A stretch of DNA of 15,167 bases, taken from NCBI GenBank assembly GCA_905215035.1, contig CAJMOJ010000048.1, positions 1 through 15,167 of the forward strand, read 5' to 3'. The translations under genes were made by a program, and so were the position numbers. This DNA comes from an uncultured bacterium. GTDB lineage: Bacteria; Actinomycetota; Coriobacteriia; Coriobacteriales; Eggerthellaceae. The notes under the pieces are model-generated. The model was not told where the DNA came from, did not search any database, and was given only the letters and a program-made list of their open reading frames with translations. This document shows, piece by piece, positions 8,601 through 14,868 of this stretch (its first letter is position 1; each line of letters opens with the position of its first letter).

Positions 8601-11176
8601 CCGACAACGATGGTCGTCCTGATGTGAACGTCGATACTGATGGTGACGGTGTGCCTGATACCAACATTGACACGAATGGCGACGGTAAGCCGGACGTCAA
8701 TATCGATACCAACAATGATGGCAAGCCTGATGTAAACGTAGATACTGATGGCGATGGGGAACCGGATGTCAATATCGATACCAATGATGATGGCATTCCC
8801 GATAAGAATATTGTTGAAGAGCCTGTCATCACCTACACGGTGACAACGCAACTCAAAGGTATGACAGCAGGTGCGACTATTACACCAAGTGCAAATATCG
8901 TAAAAGGCGAAACAGCACAGGTTTCTTGGACGCCTGGTGAGGATACCTATGTAGCGAGTGTTGAAGTTGATGGCAAACGCATCGACACAAATGCACGTGA
9001 CTTTAGCTTTGCCAACATGTCTAACAACCATGTTGTCGTGGTAACGCTAGCTGAAATTCCGGTCATTAAAGCCCAAACAACAGCGGGCTACTATACTGTG
9101 ACGGTCAACAAGTACGGTGCAACAGCAGGTCTTGAAGCTTCTGATTCTTTAGTAACCATGAAAGGCGATTCTCCTACGGTTACCTGGAGTGCAAAGCCGG
9201 GATATACCATCAAAAGTGTTGCTATTGATGGCGCAAAAATCAGCCAAGATCAGATAGATTCTGGTTTCTATACGTTTGCTTCTATTAGCAAAAACCATGC
9301 GGTCGATATTGTTGTTGAGTCTCAAACAACAGGTGCTGCGCTGAGCCCTAATGATTTGCAGGTAACTACCAAGATTGAAGGCGGTCCTGGCACCATTACG
9401 GGTGGCTCTACTATCGCGCGTGGTGAGAATTATCACGTTAACTGGCAGCCTGTTATCCAGACAACTACTGATCGCAATGATCCAAACTATGCGGTATATG
9501 AAGTAGTTGCCGTAACGGTTAATGGCAATCAGGTCGAGAGTGTTGATAACGGTCTTGAACTTTCTAATATTAAAGAAAACAAAGACGTTGTCGTTACCCT
9601 GAGGCCCGTTACGTACGATGTCACTATTTTGAAGTATGGTGCAGGTAGTGCTGTTCCTTCAAAGACGGTCTATAAGGGTAATCACTATACGGAGATCAAC
9701 GCAATCGCAAATGCCGATTCGCGCATTACCTATATCGAAGTTGATGGAGAAGAGAAGTTCCGTGAGGCTTCAAATGGAACAGGTGGGGTGCAGAGTCTAG
9801 CAGCTCAGACAATTGAGGCGCTTGCACAACAAGCCACTAACCAAAGTGTTGAAACTGTTATTGTGGCAGGCAACAATATTGTTGTTGACACTAATAAGCA
9901 GAACAATTCTTCACAGGATTCTGAGCAGGCTACCAACAATCCTTCAACTGCACCTGATGTTGCGACTAATACCGGCGATGGTTCCTCATCTGATCAGTCA
10001 GTAAACACAGCACCTGATCAAAATGCTTCGGCAGGAGATGCTTCTGAGACCGATGAGGCAGGTGACGTTCCCGAATCAACGAATGCTCCCGAGTTAACGG
10101 ATACTTCTCAAGCTGGGGCATCCTCAGAAGATATGACCGATGAGGCAGCAGAGCAGGCAGCACTTCAAGCAGAAGCGCAAGCACTCGACGCAGTTGAGCA
10201 AAGCGCATACGCTCTTGTGACGGGAGATCCGCAGTTTGGTACTGAGAATGTGAATGACCCCGTAGTTGCGGCAGGCCAAAAACGCATGGATATGGGAATT
10301 ACTGATATCGATAAAGACCATATTATTAAGGTATATTTTGCTAAGGACGGCGAGCCAGCTGTAACACCTGAGACGATGCCTAAAAACCCGGTAGATATTT
10401 CTACTAAGGTAGAAGGCGGTCCTGGCGAAATTACAGGTGGAGGCATCTTTAATCCTGATGACGTCGACCCAACCAATCCTCCTAAGATTGAGTGGGAAGT
10501 ACCTGATGGATATGAGCCACAAGAGATTGTGATCTATCCAAAAGATGATCCCAACAATCCTATTGTGGTTAAGGTCAACCCAGGCGATACATCAATTAGC
10601 CTTCCTCAAGAAGTAATCAAACAGATCAAAGACGCGACTAATCCTGAGGAGTACGTGGTAACGCTTATCACGCAAAAGAAAGAAGAAGGTGATAGCGTTG
10701 CTCCTACTCAGCGTGAGACTAGAGCAGGTGCTGATATCTTTGAGATCACCTCAAAACTTACCGGCGGCCCTGGTAATATCACTGCGACAACCGATGTCGT
10801 AGATGGCGATAGCCACACCGTAACGTGGGCGGCAGGCACTAAAGATGGTGTTCAGTATCGTGTTGCCAAGGTAATCATTGATGGTGTAGAGCATCCTGAA
10901 TTGCTGGAGGCAAATTCTTATACCTTTGCTGATGTAGCGGCAAATCATACGATTGAGGTTGTACTTGAGCCAGTCTCTGAGGAGCCTCCTGCTCAAGTAG
11001 ATGAGAATGATGAGCCTGCTCAGACACCTCAGAATCAGTCTGATGAAAAGGCTGAAAAACAATCAGCTACTAAGACAGGGGATACAACAATAGTTGTCGT
11101 AGGTGCGCTGAGTGTACTTGCTTTAGCGGCACTTGCAACTATGGTGTATCTGAGAAGGAAAAAGAGCAATCGCTAG
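5627..11176 (+). CDS. Giant cell-wall-anchored surface protein with MucBP-like and DxDxDG repeats
   Basis: This 1849-residue protein is probably an adhesin or matrix protein displayed on the cell wall. Visible parts: signal peptide 1-37 (n-region KQFLRGGGR, hydrophobic core, cut after AYA); an N-terminal domain at about 41-265, rich in Trp, Tyr and Cys, perhaps lectin-like (low confidence); an Ig/PKD-like stretch at 266-360; four MucBP-like repeats at about 362-425, 440-543, 551-617 and 625-689; about 20 aspartate-rich 12-mers (pattern N-[VI]-DTDGDGKPDV) at 703-1064; six or so beta-type modules of about 75 residues at 1069-1784, one split by a Ser/Gln/Asp-rich insert at about 1385-1545. The C-terminus has ATKTG (1814-1818), a membrane span (about 1820-1842) and RRKK. 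Ribosome site AAGGAG (5615-5620) precedes ATG 5627 by 6 nt. Nine consecutive G (5651-5659) encode residues 9-11. It is transcribed alone between two terminators. The ligand is unknown. Confidence 0.93.
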   Translation: METKQFLRGGGRLFLAIILSLGLMLPIIPSEPRSAYAADESFIDLKEVFNEWVGYPNSALGSGYQAGWSYNASGGYLNTTANVGFTGYYNPNLMSFTTGTFSCDFNSSDTDPWGFAWGIKTWKNTSNQDVYSFYVYEECGDNQWCIAYIEEWTPALNAGSHQGPVYHGTINGNDSTKHKGTTGGALNFAKGKILANGSATVKGFQHRVSIQVTKTTVTITSNGTQLAKIDAPVQAGSFGPCSCSNAGAYYYNLCMEAAEDNGAIKADFQLFDNGEPSYAGIPGDTLSMEDKTWLDPATHATIRNETWTVFDPSGKQIYTGNTPYTGAVTEEGEYRVVLDVLTSQGLKAKKTKYFYVSEASLVTANYVTESGEKLTDTIIYKGREGKPYQTSDLSFNGYVLSGVEGEESGVFKKGPISVTYTYKKLDEDTGGSEAESAQPVTARYVDVDTGQALCDPVVYRGSVGDEYSVSALTFPGYTYSHVTEVIDSVTTQSVEMLGGQAANVLSESIEALASTGARANDTSTVKTGNFGFQAKTLTFYYKQDAAAQDSTVLFRFVDEKGATLLPDQVMTGKIGDPATLTIPRITKYNISMVGGVETDSYSYSTTFDAESKVVEVVYSPITYTASSVMVLYRDPEGNTIKSIVIDGNAGESYTTEPLNLPGYELVQTPANQNGTFVAGSVTLVIYQYQSTLNKPTEDGGKINIDTDDDGLPDVNVDTDGDGVPDVNIDTDGDGVPDKNVVTDEDGKPKPIDPEEPEAPTINIDTDGDGEPDINIDTDGDGKPDVNVILDDEGKPKPVDPSKIDPNDPPKPTLNIDTDGDGKPDVNVDTDGDGKPDVNVDLDGNGVPDVNVDTDNDGKPDVNIVDKDGDGKPDPIDPEVIKNDPGSVTPDINVVTDPDGDVVINIEPADPSDPSKPTPPAPTVNVDTDGDGKPDVNVDTDGDGKPDVNIVDKDGDDKPDPVDPGKEDPKNPTKPNVNVDTDGDGKPDINIDTDNDGRPDVNVDTDGDGVPDTNIDTNGDGKPDVNIDTNNDGKPDVNVDTDGDGEPDVNIDTNDDGIPDKNIVEEPVITYTVTTQLKGMTAGATITPSANIVKGETAQVSWTPGEDTYVASVEVDGKRIDTNARDFSFANMSNNHVVVVTLAEIPVIKAQTTAGYYTVTVNKYGATAGLEASDSLVTMKGDSPTVTWSAKPGYTIKSVAIDGAKISQDQIDSGFYTFASISKNHAVDIVVESQTTGAALSPNDLQVTTKIEGGPGTITGGSTIARGENYHVNWQPVIQTTTDRNDPNYAVYEVVAVTVNGNQVESVDNGLELSNIKENKDVVVTLRPVTYDVTILKYGAGSAVPSKTVYKGNHYTEINAIANADSRITYIEVDGEEKFREASNGTGGVQSLAAQTIEALAQQATNQSVETVIVAGNNIVVDTNKQNNSSQDSEQATNNPSTAPDVATNTGDGSSSDQSVNTAPDQNASAGDASETDEAGDVPESTNAPELTDTSQAGASSEDMTDEAAEQAALQAEAQALDAVEQSAYALVTGDPQFGTENVNDPVVAAGQKRMDMGITDIDKDHIIKVYFAKDGEPAVTPETMPKNPVDISTKVEGGPGEITGGGIFNPDDVDPTNPPKIEWEVPDGYEPQEIVIYPKDDPNNPIVVKVNPGDTSISLPQEVIKQIKDATNPEEYVVTLITQKKEEGDSVAPTQRETRAGADIFEITSKLTGGPGNITATTDVVDGDSHTVTWAAGTKDGVQYRVAKVIIDGVEHPELLEANSYTFADVAANHTIEVVLEPVSEEPPAQVDENDEPAQTPQNQSDEKAEKQSATKTGDTTIVVVGALSVLALAALATMVYLRRKKSNR
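5651..5659 (+). repeat. Nine-G homopolymer within the signal-peptide codons (candidate phase-variation tract)
   Basis: A run of exactly nine G, flanked by C on both sides, encodes Gly9-Gly10-Gly11 of the surface protein, in frame as read here. With eight G the frame meets TAA at 5682-5684; with ten G it meets TGA at 5743-5745. The next in-frame ATG (5696, Met24) lies inside the signal-peptide core and could not restore export. Mononucleotide tracts of this length are prone to slippage during replication. Confidence 0.75.
7733..8820 (+). repeat. Tandem 36-bp coding repeats (DTDGDGxPD units)
   Basis: About 20 units of 36 bp, some separated by longer Pro-rich linkers, encode acidic 12-residue repeats resembling calcium-binding DxDxDG loops of thrombospondin type 3 and dockerin-like sequences. 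Most neighbouring units differ at synonymous positions, but 8072-8107 and 8108-8143 are identical at 35 of 36 bases, pointing to a recent duplication. The array could change copy number without breaking the frame. Confidence 0.85.
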
Positions 11177-11221
11177 ATCATATTGATTGTTGTTTAGACT
11201 CATTGTCAAAAGGCTAAAAAA

Positions 11222-11258
11222 GACCTCCCCGAGTTTATTTTAAAATCTCGGGGAGGTC
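11222..11258. terminator. Bidirectional rho-independent terminator between convergent genes
   Basis: GACCTCCCCGAG (11222-11233) pairs perfectly over 12 bp with CTCGGGGAGGTC (11247-11258) around a 13-nt A/T-rich loop. On the + strand GTTTCATTTG follows; on the - strand the flanking A-run at 11217-11221 reads as T. It sits between the + strand surface-protein gene and the - strand prolyl isomerase gene, so it can serve both. Confidence 0.88.
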
Positions 11259-11356
11259 GTTTCATTTGTTCTGCTTTTTAAAAAATAGCTCGAATTGAGT
11301 GCGTGATCTTATCTAAAGTCGCTCGAAAAATCGAAAAGCTACCCTTGAACAACTGT

Positions 11357-11782
11357 TTATTCTGCTTCCAAAAGCTCAATCTCGAAGTTGAGAGGCTTGC
11401 CTGCAAGTTCGTGATTCATATCAAAAGTAACCGTAGTGTCATCCATGGCAGCAACTTTTGCAGGGAAAGGTTGGCCGTTAGGACCTTGCAGAAATACTGT
11501 TTCGCCTACGGGAAGATCTTCTGCACCTGGGATATTTGAGAGCGGAATGGTCTGAATGGCTTCCTCGCTACGCTCGCCATATGCCTCGCTTGGTTCAAGG
11601 TGGACGGTAATCTTGTCGCCTACGTTCATGTTCTCTACAGCTTTATCAAAACCAGGGATCATCTGGCCCGCCATACAGACAAACTCGAGGGGCTCACCGC
11701 GATCAATTGAAGAATCGAATTTGGTTCCATCATCTAAGGTTCCGGTATAGTGAACCTTTACTTTCTTTCCAGCGTTGCTCAT
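11357..11782 (-). CDS. FKBP-type peptidyl-prolyl cis-trans isomerase, SlyD-like
   Basis: This 141-residue cytoplasmic folding helper catalyses cis-trans isomerisation of Xaa-Pro bonds. The N-terminal FKBP signature is clear (KVHYTGTLDDGTKFDSS, then EFVCMAGQMIPGFDKAVENM), followed by GDKITVHLEPSEAYGER, an inserted chaperone-like flap at about residues 75-115, and the C-terminal strand FDMNHELAGKPLNFEIELL typical of SlyD-family proteins. The metal-binding His-rich tail of enterobacterial SlyD is missing, as in many Gram-positive relatives. ATG at 11780-11782 (- strand) is preceded by AAAGGAA (complement of 11790-11795) about 8 nt upstream. It is monocistronic, converges with the surface-protein gene and diverges from argC. 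A link to folding of the surface protein is not supported, because no signal peptide is present. Confidence 0.93.
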   Translation of the reverse strand: MSNAGKKVKVHYTGTLDDGTKFDSSIDRGEPLEFVCMAGQMIPGFDKAVENMNVGDKITVHLEPSEAYGERSEEAIQTIPLSNIPGAEDLPVGETVFLQGPNGQPFPAKVAAMDDTTVTFDMNHELAGKPLNFEIELLEAE

Positions 11783-11844
11783 AGTTGAGTTCCTTTCACA
11801 ATGATGTATGGAGCAGCCAAATCATCGCAATGCCAATCTTGATG

Positions 11845-11872
11845 ATTTAAGTATTGGTGATTTGCGTGGCAA
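11845..11872 (-). promoter_or_regulatory. Weak candidate promoter for the FKBP-type isomerase gene
   Basis: Read on the - strand, TTGCCA (complement of 11867-11872) is followed by a 16-nt spacer and TTAAAT (complement of 11845-11850). Transcription would start near 11838, giving a leader of about 55 nt. The match to consensus is modest. Confidence 0.3.
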
Positions 11873-12037
11873 CATACCATTCTTGTAGGTACTTTTTGTA
11901 CTTCAAGCAGTGTAACTGAGAAAAGTGATGCATGTTAGCAAGGAGAGCAACCTTGACATAAACGGCAACGAATCGTAACCCGTTCAAGATTTCCGTTCAA
12001 ATTCCCCTCAATGGCTCCTGCCTAAGATTGGGGAGGA

Positions 12038-12067
12038 GGTGCTTGTTGCAGGGGGGGTGCTTGTTGC
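12038..12067. repeat. Short tandem repeat containing a seven-G run
   Basis: GGTGCTTGTTGC occurs at 12038-12049 and again at 12056-12067, giving an 18-nt period; the junction carries seven G (12051-12057), and GAGGGG follows the second copy. It is non-coding as far as can be seen and lies upstream of the argC leader. It could vary in copy number; no function is assigned. Confidence 0.6.
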
Positions 12068-12182
12068 GAGGGGATGCCTATACGATAAACCCGTTCACGC
12101 AAAGGGGTGGGTACGCTCACAAAACTAATGGAAAGATTGCCTTATTTAAGGGTTACCAGCAGCGCAGTTTTGGAGTAATCTT

Positions 12183-12254
12183 ATGAGACTTATAAAAGTA
12201 AGTAAAAGTAAGTGGGTATCGTGCAAGCATGACCAGTTTGTGCGGTATGCATAA
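12183..12254 (+). CDS. Candidate 23-codon leader peptide upstream of argC
   Basis: A short ORF starts at ATG 12183 with GGAG (12172-12175) 7 nt upstream and ends at TAA 12252-12254, 121 nt before argC. The peptide begins MRLIKVSKSK and ends with HDQFVRYA, so it has arginines at positions 2 and 21 and several lysines. Its stop codon lies at the left arm and spacer of the palindrome at 12245-12265. Position, ribosome site and arginine near the end suggest a regulatory leader for the arginine operon, but a run of arginine codons is absent, and an ORF this short may be chance. Part of it is built from the AAAAGTAAGT tandem repeat. Confidence 0.3.
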   Translation: MRLIKVSKSKWVSCKHDQFVRYA

Positions 12255-12265
12255 GGAATGCATAC
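12245..12265. promoter_or_regulatory. Perfect palindrome in the argC leader, possible operator
   Basis: GTATGCAT (12245-12252) and ATGCATAC (12258-12265) form a perfect 8-bp inverted repeat around AAGGA. It resembles an ArgR box in layout (TG-AT...AT-CA half-sites), but its centre is 5 nt instead of the usual 4, so assignment to ArgR is tentative. TTGTGC (12238-12243) with CATACT (12261-12266) at 17-nt spacing is a weak promoter that this palindrome would overlap. Confidence 0.4.
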
Positions 12266-12308
12266 TAAGGTTATCCGCTTATGCTATGTGTTGCTGTTAG
12301 GAAAAGAT

Positions 12309-12343
12309 CGGGCATCACAATCTTGTTAGAAAACGAGAGCCCG
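12309..12343 (+). promoter_or_regulatory. Hairpin in the argC leader
   Basis: An outer stem CGGGC/GCCCG (12309-12313 with 12339-12343) encloses an inner stem CTTGTT/AACGAG (12322-12327 with 12332-12337) with an AGAA loop and an asymmetric internal loop. No T-run follows, so it is not a terminator. It ends about 18 nt before the argC ribosome site, and the direct repeat GTGAGTAAA (12343-12351 and 12355-12363) bridges the gap. Confidence 0.4.
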
Positions 12344-12375
12344 TGAGTAAATGTGTGAGTAAAGAAGGGTTTGTA

Positions 12376-13431
12376 ATGATTAAGGTAGGCATCGTAGGTG
12401 CAGCAGGGTATGCGGGAGCTGAACTGGTTCGCATCTGCCTGCGACATCCCCACTTTGAACTCGCCGTTATTACCTCTAACGCAGATAAAGGAAAAAAGCT
12501 TACTGATCTTTATCCCGCCTTTTTAGGTCTGAGTGATCTTGAGTATTCCGCTCATGACAATCCAGAACTTGCTACTTGTGATGTGGTGTTTTTAGCAACG
12601 CCTCATACGGTTGCTATGAAAAGTGCGCCCGGACTATTGGCAGCGGGCGTAACCGTTATTGACCTTTCGGCGGATTATCGCTTACATGATCAAGCGGTAT
12701 ATGAAAAATGGTACGGCGTTGAGCACACTTCAGCAGATTTGCTTTCCCAAGCGCTTTTTGGCTTACCAGAATTGTTTGCACACGATCTGATTAGGGGATC
12801 GCTTGCTTACAAGAATGGGGAAGCGGTTTTGATTGCGTGTGCGGGTTGTTATCCTACGGCGACTTCACTAGCAGCAGCTCCTGTGGTTCGTTTAACTGAA
12901 GGGGTTGTGGTTGCTGATGCAATCTCTGGTGTATCGGGCGCAGGAAGAAGCGCCAGTGCACGTACGCATTTTTGTTCCGCGAATGAAAATTTTGAGGCAT
13001 ATGGTGTAACGAGCCATCGTCACACGCCAGAAATTGAGCAGATTCTAGAAATACCAAATCGCCTTGTTTTTACTCCACATTTAGCACCTGCTTCGCGTGG
13101 ACTACTTTCAACGGTTACCATGCAACTGAGTGCTGAGGCCCGACAGAAAGAGACGGCAGAGTCGATCCACCGACGATACCAGGACGCCTATGCGCAGTTC
13201 CCCTTTGTTGAGGTACTTCCTTTGGGTTCACAGCCTAAAACCTCATCAGTGGTGGGAACTAATCGTGCGCATGTAGGTGTCGCCTTTAATGCTATTACGG
13301 GTTCGGTTATTGCAACGTGCGCTATTGACAATATTGTTAAAGGTGCAGCAGGACAAGCAGTCCAGTGCGCCAATATAATTTGCGGGTTTGATCAGACCTG
13401 CGCGCTCGAAACCGTTGCAAATCCTTCATAA
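12376..13431 (+). CDS. argC: N-acetyl-gamma-glutamyl-phosphate reductase
   Basis: ArgC carries out the NADPH-dependent reduction of N-acetylglutamyl phosphate to the semialdehyde, the third step from glutamate to ornithine. The 351-residue protein opens with the Rossmann motif VGIVGAAGYAGAELVR (GxxGxxG). The catalytic cysteine is Cys158 in IACAGCYPTA; DAISGVSGAGRSA and FTPHLAPASRGLLSTV are further family hallmarks, and length is normal. I chose ATG 12376 because AAGAAGGG (12362-12369) stands 6 nt upstream and the nucleotide-binding motif then starts the protein. The in-frame GTG at 12343 would add 11 unconserved residues and lies in the leader hairpin. It is the first gene of an argC-argJ-argB cluster; argJ follows after 13 nt. 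Confidence 0.96.
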   Translation: MIKVGIVGAAGYAGAELVRICLRHPHFELAVITSNADKGKKLTDLYPAFLGLSDLEYSAHDNPELATCDVVFLATPHTVAMKSAPGLLAAGVTVIDLSADYRLHDQAVYEKWYGVEHTSADLLSQALFGLPELFAHDLIRGSLAYKNGEAVLIACAGCYPTATSLAAAPVVRLTEGVVVADAISGVSGAGRSASARTHFCSANENFEAYGVTSHRHTPEIEQILEIPNRLVFTPHLAPASRGLLSTVTMQLSAEARQKETAESIHRRYQDAYAQFPFVEVLPLGSQPKTSSVVGTNRAHVGVAFNAITGSVIATCAIDNIVKGAAGQAVQCANIICGFDQTCALETVANPS

Positions 13432-13444
13432 AAAGGAGTACAAG

Positions 13445-14761
13445 ATGACTAATATTGTTTTGAATAGTATCCCCAATGGGGGTGTTGCGAGTGCGTCTGG
13501 ATTCAGGGCAGGAGGTATCCATGCAGGGTTTAGACACGATCCTGCGCGTCTGGATATGGCGCTTGTTGAAGCCGATGAGCTTTGTCCTGCCGCAGCTACT
13601 TTTACACAAAATGTATTTTGCGCTGCTCCCATTATTGTTTCTAAAGAGCACCTCAACAATCAAGGTTACGGCTTAGCGCGTGCCATCGTCATTAATTCAG
13701 GCATTGCTAATGCGGCAACGGGAACAGTAGGACTTGCTGCCGCTAAGCGCACAGCAGATATTGCATCAGAAATTATCGGATGTGTTCCTGAAGATGTTTT
13801 GGTGGCATCGACCGGTGTAATTGGTACGGTTTTGGATACCAACCCGTTTGATTTTGCTATCCGTACGTTGCAGCGGGCACTGTATGGACACCCAGCTCAT
13901 GAGGATGCTGAGCAAGCGCATCTTCCTGCTATGGGGGTAACGGGGGCCGATGCAGCTAAAGCAATCATGACAACTGATACGGTTCCTAAAGAAGCAGCGG
14001 TTTCATGGGTTAGTGCAGATCCTGATTACGAAGGTATTACCTTTACGGTAGGGGGTATGTCCAAGGGTTCAGGCATGATTATGCCTAATATGGCAACCAT
14101 GATTGCTGTTATTACCACTGATGCCCCTCTTGCAGGAGAATATTTGCATAATGCGCTTTTAGGAGCAGTAAACCAAAGCTTTAATAAAATCACGGTTGAT
14201 TCAGATACCTCAACTAATGATTGTTGCTTTTTGATGGCTTCTGGCAAGGCTGCTGATTTAGGCGATGGGGTTTCTCGGGGAACATTCGCACCCAATTCGA
14301 TTGCGATGAATGAGTTTAAGGCTGCGCTTGATACGGTAACCAACATGCTTGCCAAAGAAATGGCGCGTGATGGAGAAGGTGCAACTAAGCTCATTGAGGT
14401 TACGGTTACTGGCGCGGCGACACCTGAAGAGGCTGAAATGGCAGCACGCACGGTAGCAAACTCACCACTGGTAAAGACTGCCATCTATGGACACGACGCT
14501 AACTGGGGCAGAATTGCTGCAGCGCTCGGTAGAAGTGGGGCAACGTTTGCGCAAGAGAATGTCAACATCGACATGGTTGGCTTGCCAGTGATGCGCAATG
14601 GTCTTCCTTTGGAGTTTGATGAAGATGAAGCCCTCAAACGCTTTGAGGCTCCTGAGATTACTATTGTGGCTGACTTAGGAGCAGGAGAAGCCTCAGATAC
14701 TATTTGGACCTGCGATTTTTCTCATGACTATGTTTCCATTAATGGTGACTATCGCTCATAA
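13445..14761 (+). CDS. argJ: Bifunctional ornithine acetyltransferase / N-acetylglutamate synthase
   Basis: ArgJ transfers the acetyl group from N-acetylornithine to glutamate, recycling it; many members also use acetyl-CoA. The 438-residue precursor cuts itself into two chains. The self-cleavage site is clear: KGSGMIMPNMATMIAVITTDA, with Thr218 as the new N-terminal nucleophile. Other hallmarks: GFRAGGIHAGFR near the N-terminus, INSGIANAATG, VASTGVIGTVL, TVDSDTSTNDC and the C-terminal ANWGRIAAALGRSGA. ATG 13445 has AAGGAG (13433-13438) 6 nt upstream; the longer in-frame ORF from 13388 overlaps argC and has no ribosome site. Use of argJ implies the cyclic acetyl pathway, so a separate argE deacetylase would not be needed. 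Whether it is mono- or bifunctional cannot be told from sequence alone. Confidence 0.95.
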   Translation: MTNIVLNSIPNGGVASASGFRAGGIHAGFRHDPARLDMALVEADELCPAAATFTQNVFCAAPIIVSKEHLNNQGYGLARAIVINSGIANAATGTVGLAAAKRTADIASEIIGCVPEDVLVASTGVIGTVLDTNPFDFAIRTLQRALYGHPAHEDAEQAHLPAMGVTGADAAKAIMTTDTVPKEAAVSWVSADPDYEGITFTVGGMSKGSGMIMPNMATMIAVITTDAPLAGEYLHNALLGAVNQSFNKITVDSDTSTNDCCFLMASGKAADLGDGVSRGTFAPNSIAMNEFKAALDTVTNMLAKEMARDGEGATKLIEVTVTGAATPEEAEMAARTVANSPLVKTAIYGHDANWGRIAAALGRSGATFAQENVNIDMVGLPVMRNGLPLEFDEDEALKRFEAPEITIVADLGAGEASDTIWTCDFSHDYVSINGDYRS

Positions 14762-14801
14762 ATATCTGTAACGCTTTTTATGTAGGGTCACTGTGCAATA
14801 C

Positions 14802-14849
14802 GTACGTATCCTTCGAGATGAGACAAGATGAAATATAAAGGGTACGTAC
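14802..14849 (+). promoter_or_regulatory. Hairpin between argJ and argB, directly before the argB ribosome site
   Basis: GTACGTATCC (14802-14811) pairs over 10 bp, with one G-T, with GGGTACGTAC (14840-14849), enclosing 28 nt. The 3' arm ends 2 nt before AAGGAG (14852-14857) of argB. No T-run follows. The 107-nt argJ-argB gap is otherwise unexplained. The hairpin may process the message or tune argB translation; this is inference. Confidence 0.4.
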
Positions 14850-14868
14850 TTAAGGAGAATACGCAACT

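Larger units (their letters stand above)
11783..12375. other. Divergent intergenic region between the FKBP-type gene and argC
   Basis: This stretch of about 590 bp holds no long gene. It contains the - strand ribosome site and possible promoter of the isomerase gene; three copies of CCGTTCA (11980, 11993, 12091); an 18-bp tandem near-duplication at 12038-12067; a 10-bp tandem repeat AAAAGTAAGT at 12194-12213; a 23-codon ORF; a palindrome; and a hairpin before argC. A perfect TTGACA at 11953-11958 on the + strand has no convincing -10 at normal spacing, so the argC promoter is not located with confidence. Confidence 0.6.

Noticed and set aside
7733..8820. CRISPR-like array of 36-bp repeats
   Set aside because: Units are contiguous or separated by coding linkers, diverge synonymously, and stay in frame within one ORF; there are no unique spacers.
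7684..8832. Long - strand ORF (382 codons) with repeated SGLPSPSVSTLT
   Set aside because: It is the antisense reading of the 36-bp DTDGDGKPD repeats; the period-3 structure keeps this frame open. No ribosome site, and the + strand protein is clearly real.
8282..9031. Another - strand ORF (249 codons) across the same repeats
   Set aside because: A second antisense frame kept open by the repeat composition; isoleucine/valine-rich nonsense with no recognisable family.
11953..11981. + strand promoter from a perfect TTGACA
   Set aside because: At 17-nt spacing the -10 reads TAACCC, a poor match, and no gene follows closely.
11976..12010. tRNA-like GTTCAAAT segment
   Set aside because: Only a T-loop-like string; no matching acceptor, D or anticodon arms could be paired around it.
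12245..12265. Definite ArgR box
   Set aside because: Half-sites resemble one, but the central spacing is 5 nt rather than 4; kept only as a possible operator.
12309..12343. Terminator or attenuator before argC
   Set aside because: The hairpin is not followed by a T-run, so intrinsic termination is unlikely; listed as a leader structure.
12343..12375. GTG start for argC
   Set aside because: It adds 11 unconserved residues before the Rossmann motif, and ATG 12376 has a good ribosome site.
13388..13444. Upstream in-frame ATG for argJ
   Set aside because: It overlaps argC with no ribosome site; ATG 13445 has AAGGAG at 6 nt.
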